DNA of 5,740 nucleotides from assembly GCA_012270635.1 (NCBI GenBank), contig JAAXHX010000100.1, positions 1 to 5,740 of the forward strand, in the 5' to 3' direction. The stretch is from Dehalococcoidia bacterium. GTDB taxonomy: Bacteria; Chloroflexota; Dehalococcoidia; Plut-88900. This document shows, piece by piece, positions 5,607-5,740 of this stretch (within the stretch, counting starts at the first letter, position 1; every line of letters begins with the position of its first letter). A program made the position numbers and the translations under genes. The notes beneath the pieces were generated by a model. That model saw only the letters and a program-made list of their open reading frames with translations, ran no database searches and was not told the origin of the DNA.

Positions 5607-5740
5607 TTACGCGGGTTGGCGCGATTCTATCACACCCCCACGCCCCCGCAACCGCCCCCGACACCCCGCCATAGCCGCCAGCAAAACACCCCCCGTCACC
5701 GCCGCTCCCAGCGCATCGCTCGGCCAGTGCGCTCCCATGT
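5607..5740 (-). CDS. PAP2-superfamily phosphatase, C-terminal end (partial)
   Basis: The reading frame enters from the right edge and ends at TAA (5609-5607). The visible 43 residues begin MGAHWPSDALGA. GAHWPSD matches the third conserved motif of PAP2/lipid phosphatases (G-x-H-x-x-x-D within SRxxxxxHxxxD); the His (codon 5729-5727) is the expected nucleophile and the Asp (5717-5715) its partner. A hydrophobic segment follows (DALGAAVTGGVLLAAMAG), probably the last membrane helix, then a basic tail. The Met at 5738 is most likely internal, since family members usually have Leu before GxHWPSD. Such membrane enzymes dephosphorylate phosphatidic acid, undecaprenyl pyrophosphate or related lipids; the substrate cannot be read here. 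The gene lies 28 bp upstream of the HNH gene on the same strand. Motifs 1 and 2 are outside the window. Confidence 0.8.
   Translation of the reverse strand, partial: MGAHWPSDALGAAVTGGVLLAAMAGCRGRLRGRGGVIESRQPA
5624..5632 (-). promoter_or_regulatory. Extended -10 promoter candidate for the HNH gene
   Basis: On the - strand, TGATAGAAT (5632 to 5624) fits an extended -10 (TGn plus TAGAAT, one mismatch from TATAAT). A weak -35, TTGCGG (5651 to 5646), lies 16 nt upstream. Transcription would start near 5617 and give a leader of about 40 nt. The element lies inside the last codons of the PAP2 gene, so it would be an internal promoter if the two genes also share an mRNA. Confidence 0.45.

Overview
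The window is a GC-rich bacterial chromosome segment that is almost fully coding. It carries a housekeeping cluster on the + strand (1-5052) and two convergent genes on the - strand (5060-5740). The + strand genes encode the C-terminal end of the primary sigma factor RpoD, a YihY/BrkB membrane protein, a family 5 (UDGb-type) uracil-DNA glycosylase, a LysA-type diaminopimelate decarboxylase, the DNA polymerase III delta' subunit HolB, and an 80-residue protein that matches only the N-terminal part of RicT/PSP1 proteins. The - strand genes encode a small HNH endonuclease and, at the right edge, the C-terminal end of a PAP2-type phosphatase. I see no insertion sequence, CRISPR array, tRNA or rRNA, and no clear sign of phage.

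The mix of genes suggests a Chloroflexota lineage (Dehalococcoidia or SAR202-like). This is an inference from the GC-rich composition, the family 5 UDG, the HNH protein type and the holB-ricT order; the sequence alone does not prove it. The holB-ricT adjacency also occurs in Bacillus subtilis (holB-yaaT), which supports reading the small gene after holB as a ricT relative.

Layout: rpoD ends at 555, followed by about 130 bp without a gene. The yihY-like gene and the UDG gene are 14 bp apart and are probably co-transcribed. A 170-bp spacer (2299-2468) then holds two tandem stem-loops that look like dispersed intergenic repeats, and a perfect TATAAT about 30 bp before lysA. lysA, holB and the ricT-like gene are overlapping or closely spaced and look like one operon. 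That operon meets the HNH gene tail to tail with 7 bp between the stop codons. The PAP2 gene lies 28 bp upstream of the HNH gene on the same strand, and an extended -10 promoter candidate for HNH lies inside the end of the PAP2 gene.

There is no clear new defence or mobile system here. The points most worth a second look are the stand-alone RicT N-terminal domain, the paired stem-loop repeats before lysA, and the promoter and start signals around the HNH gene.
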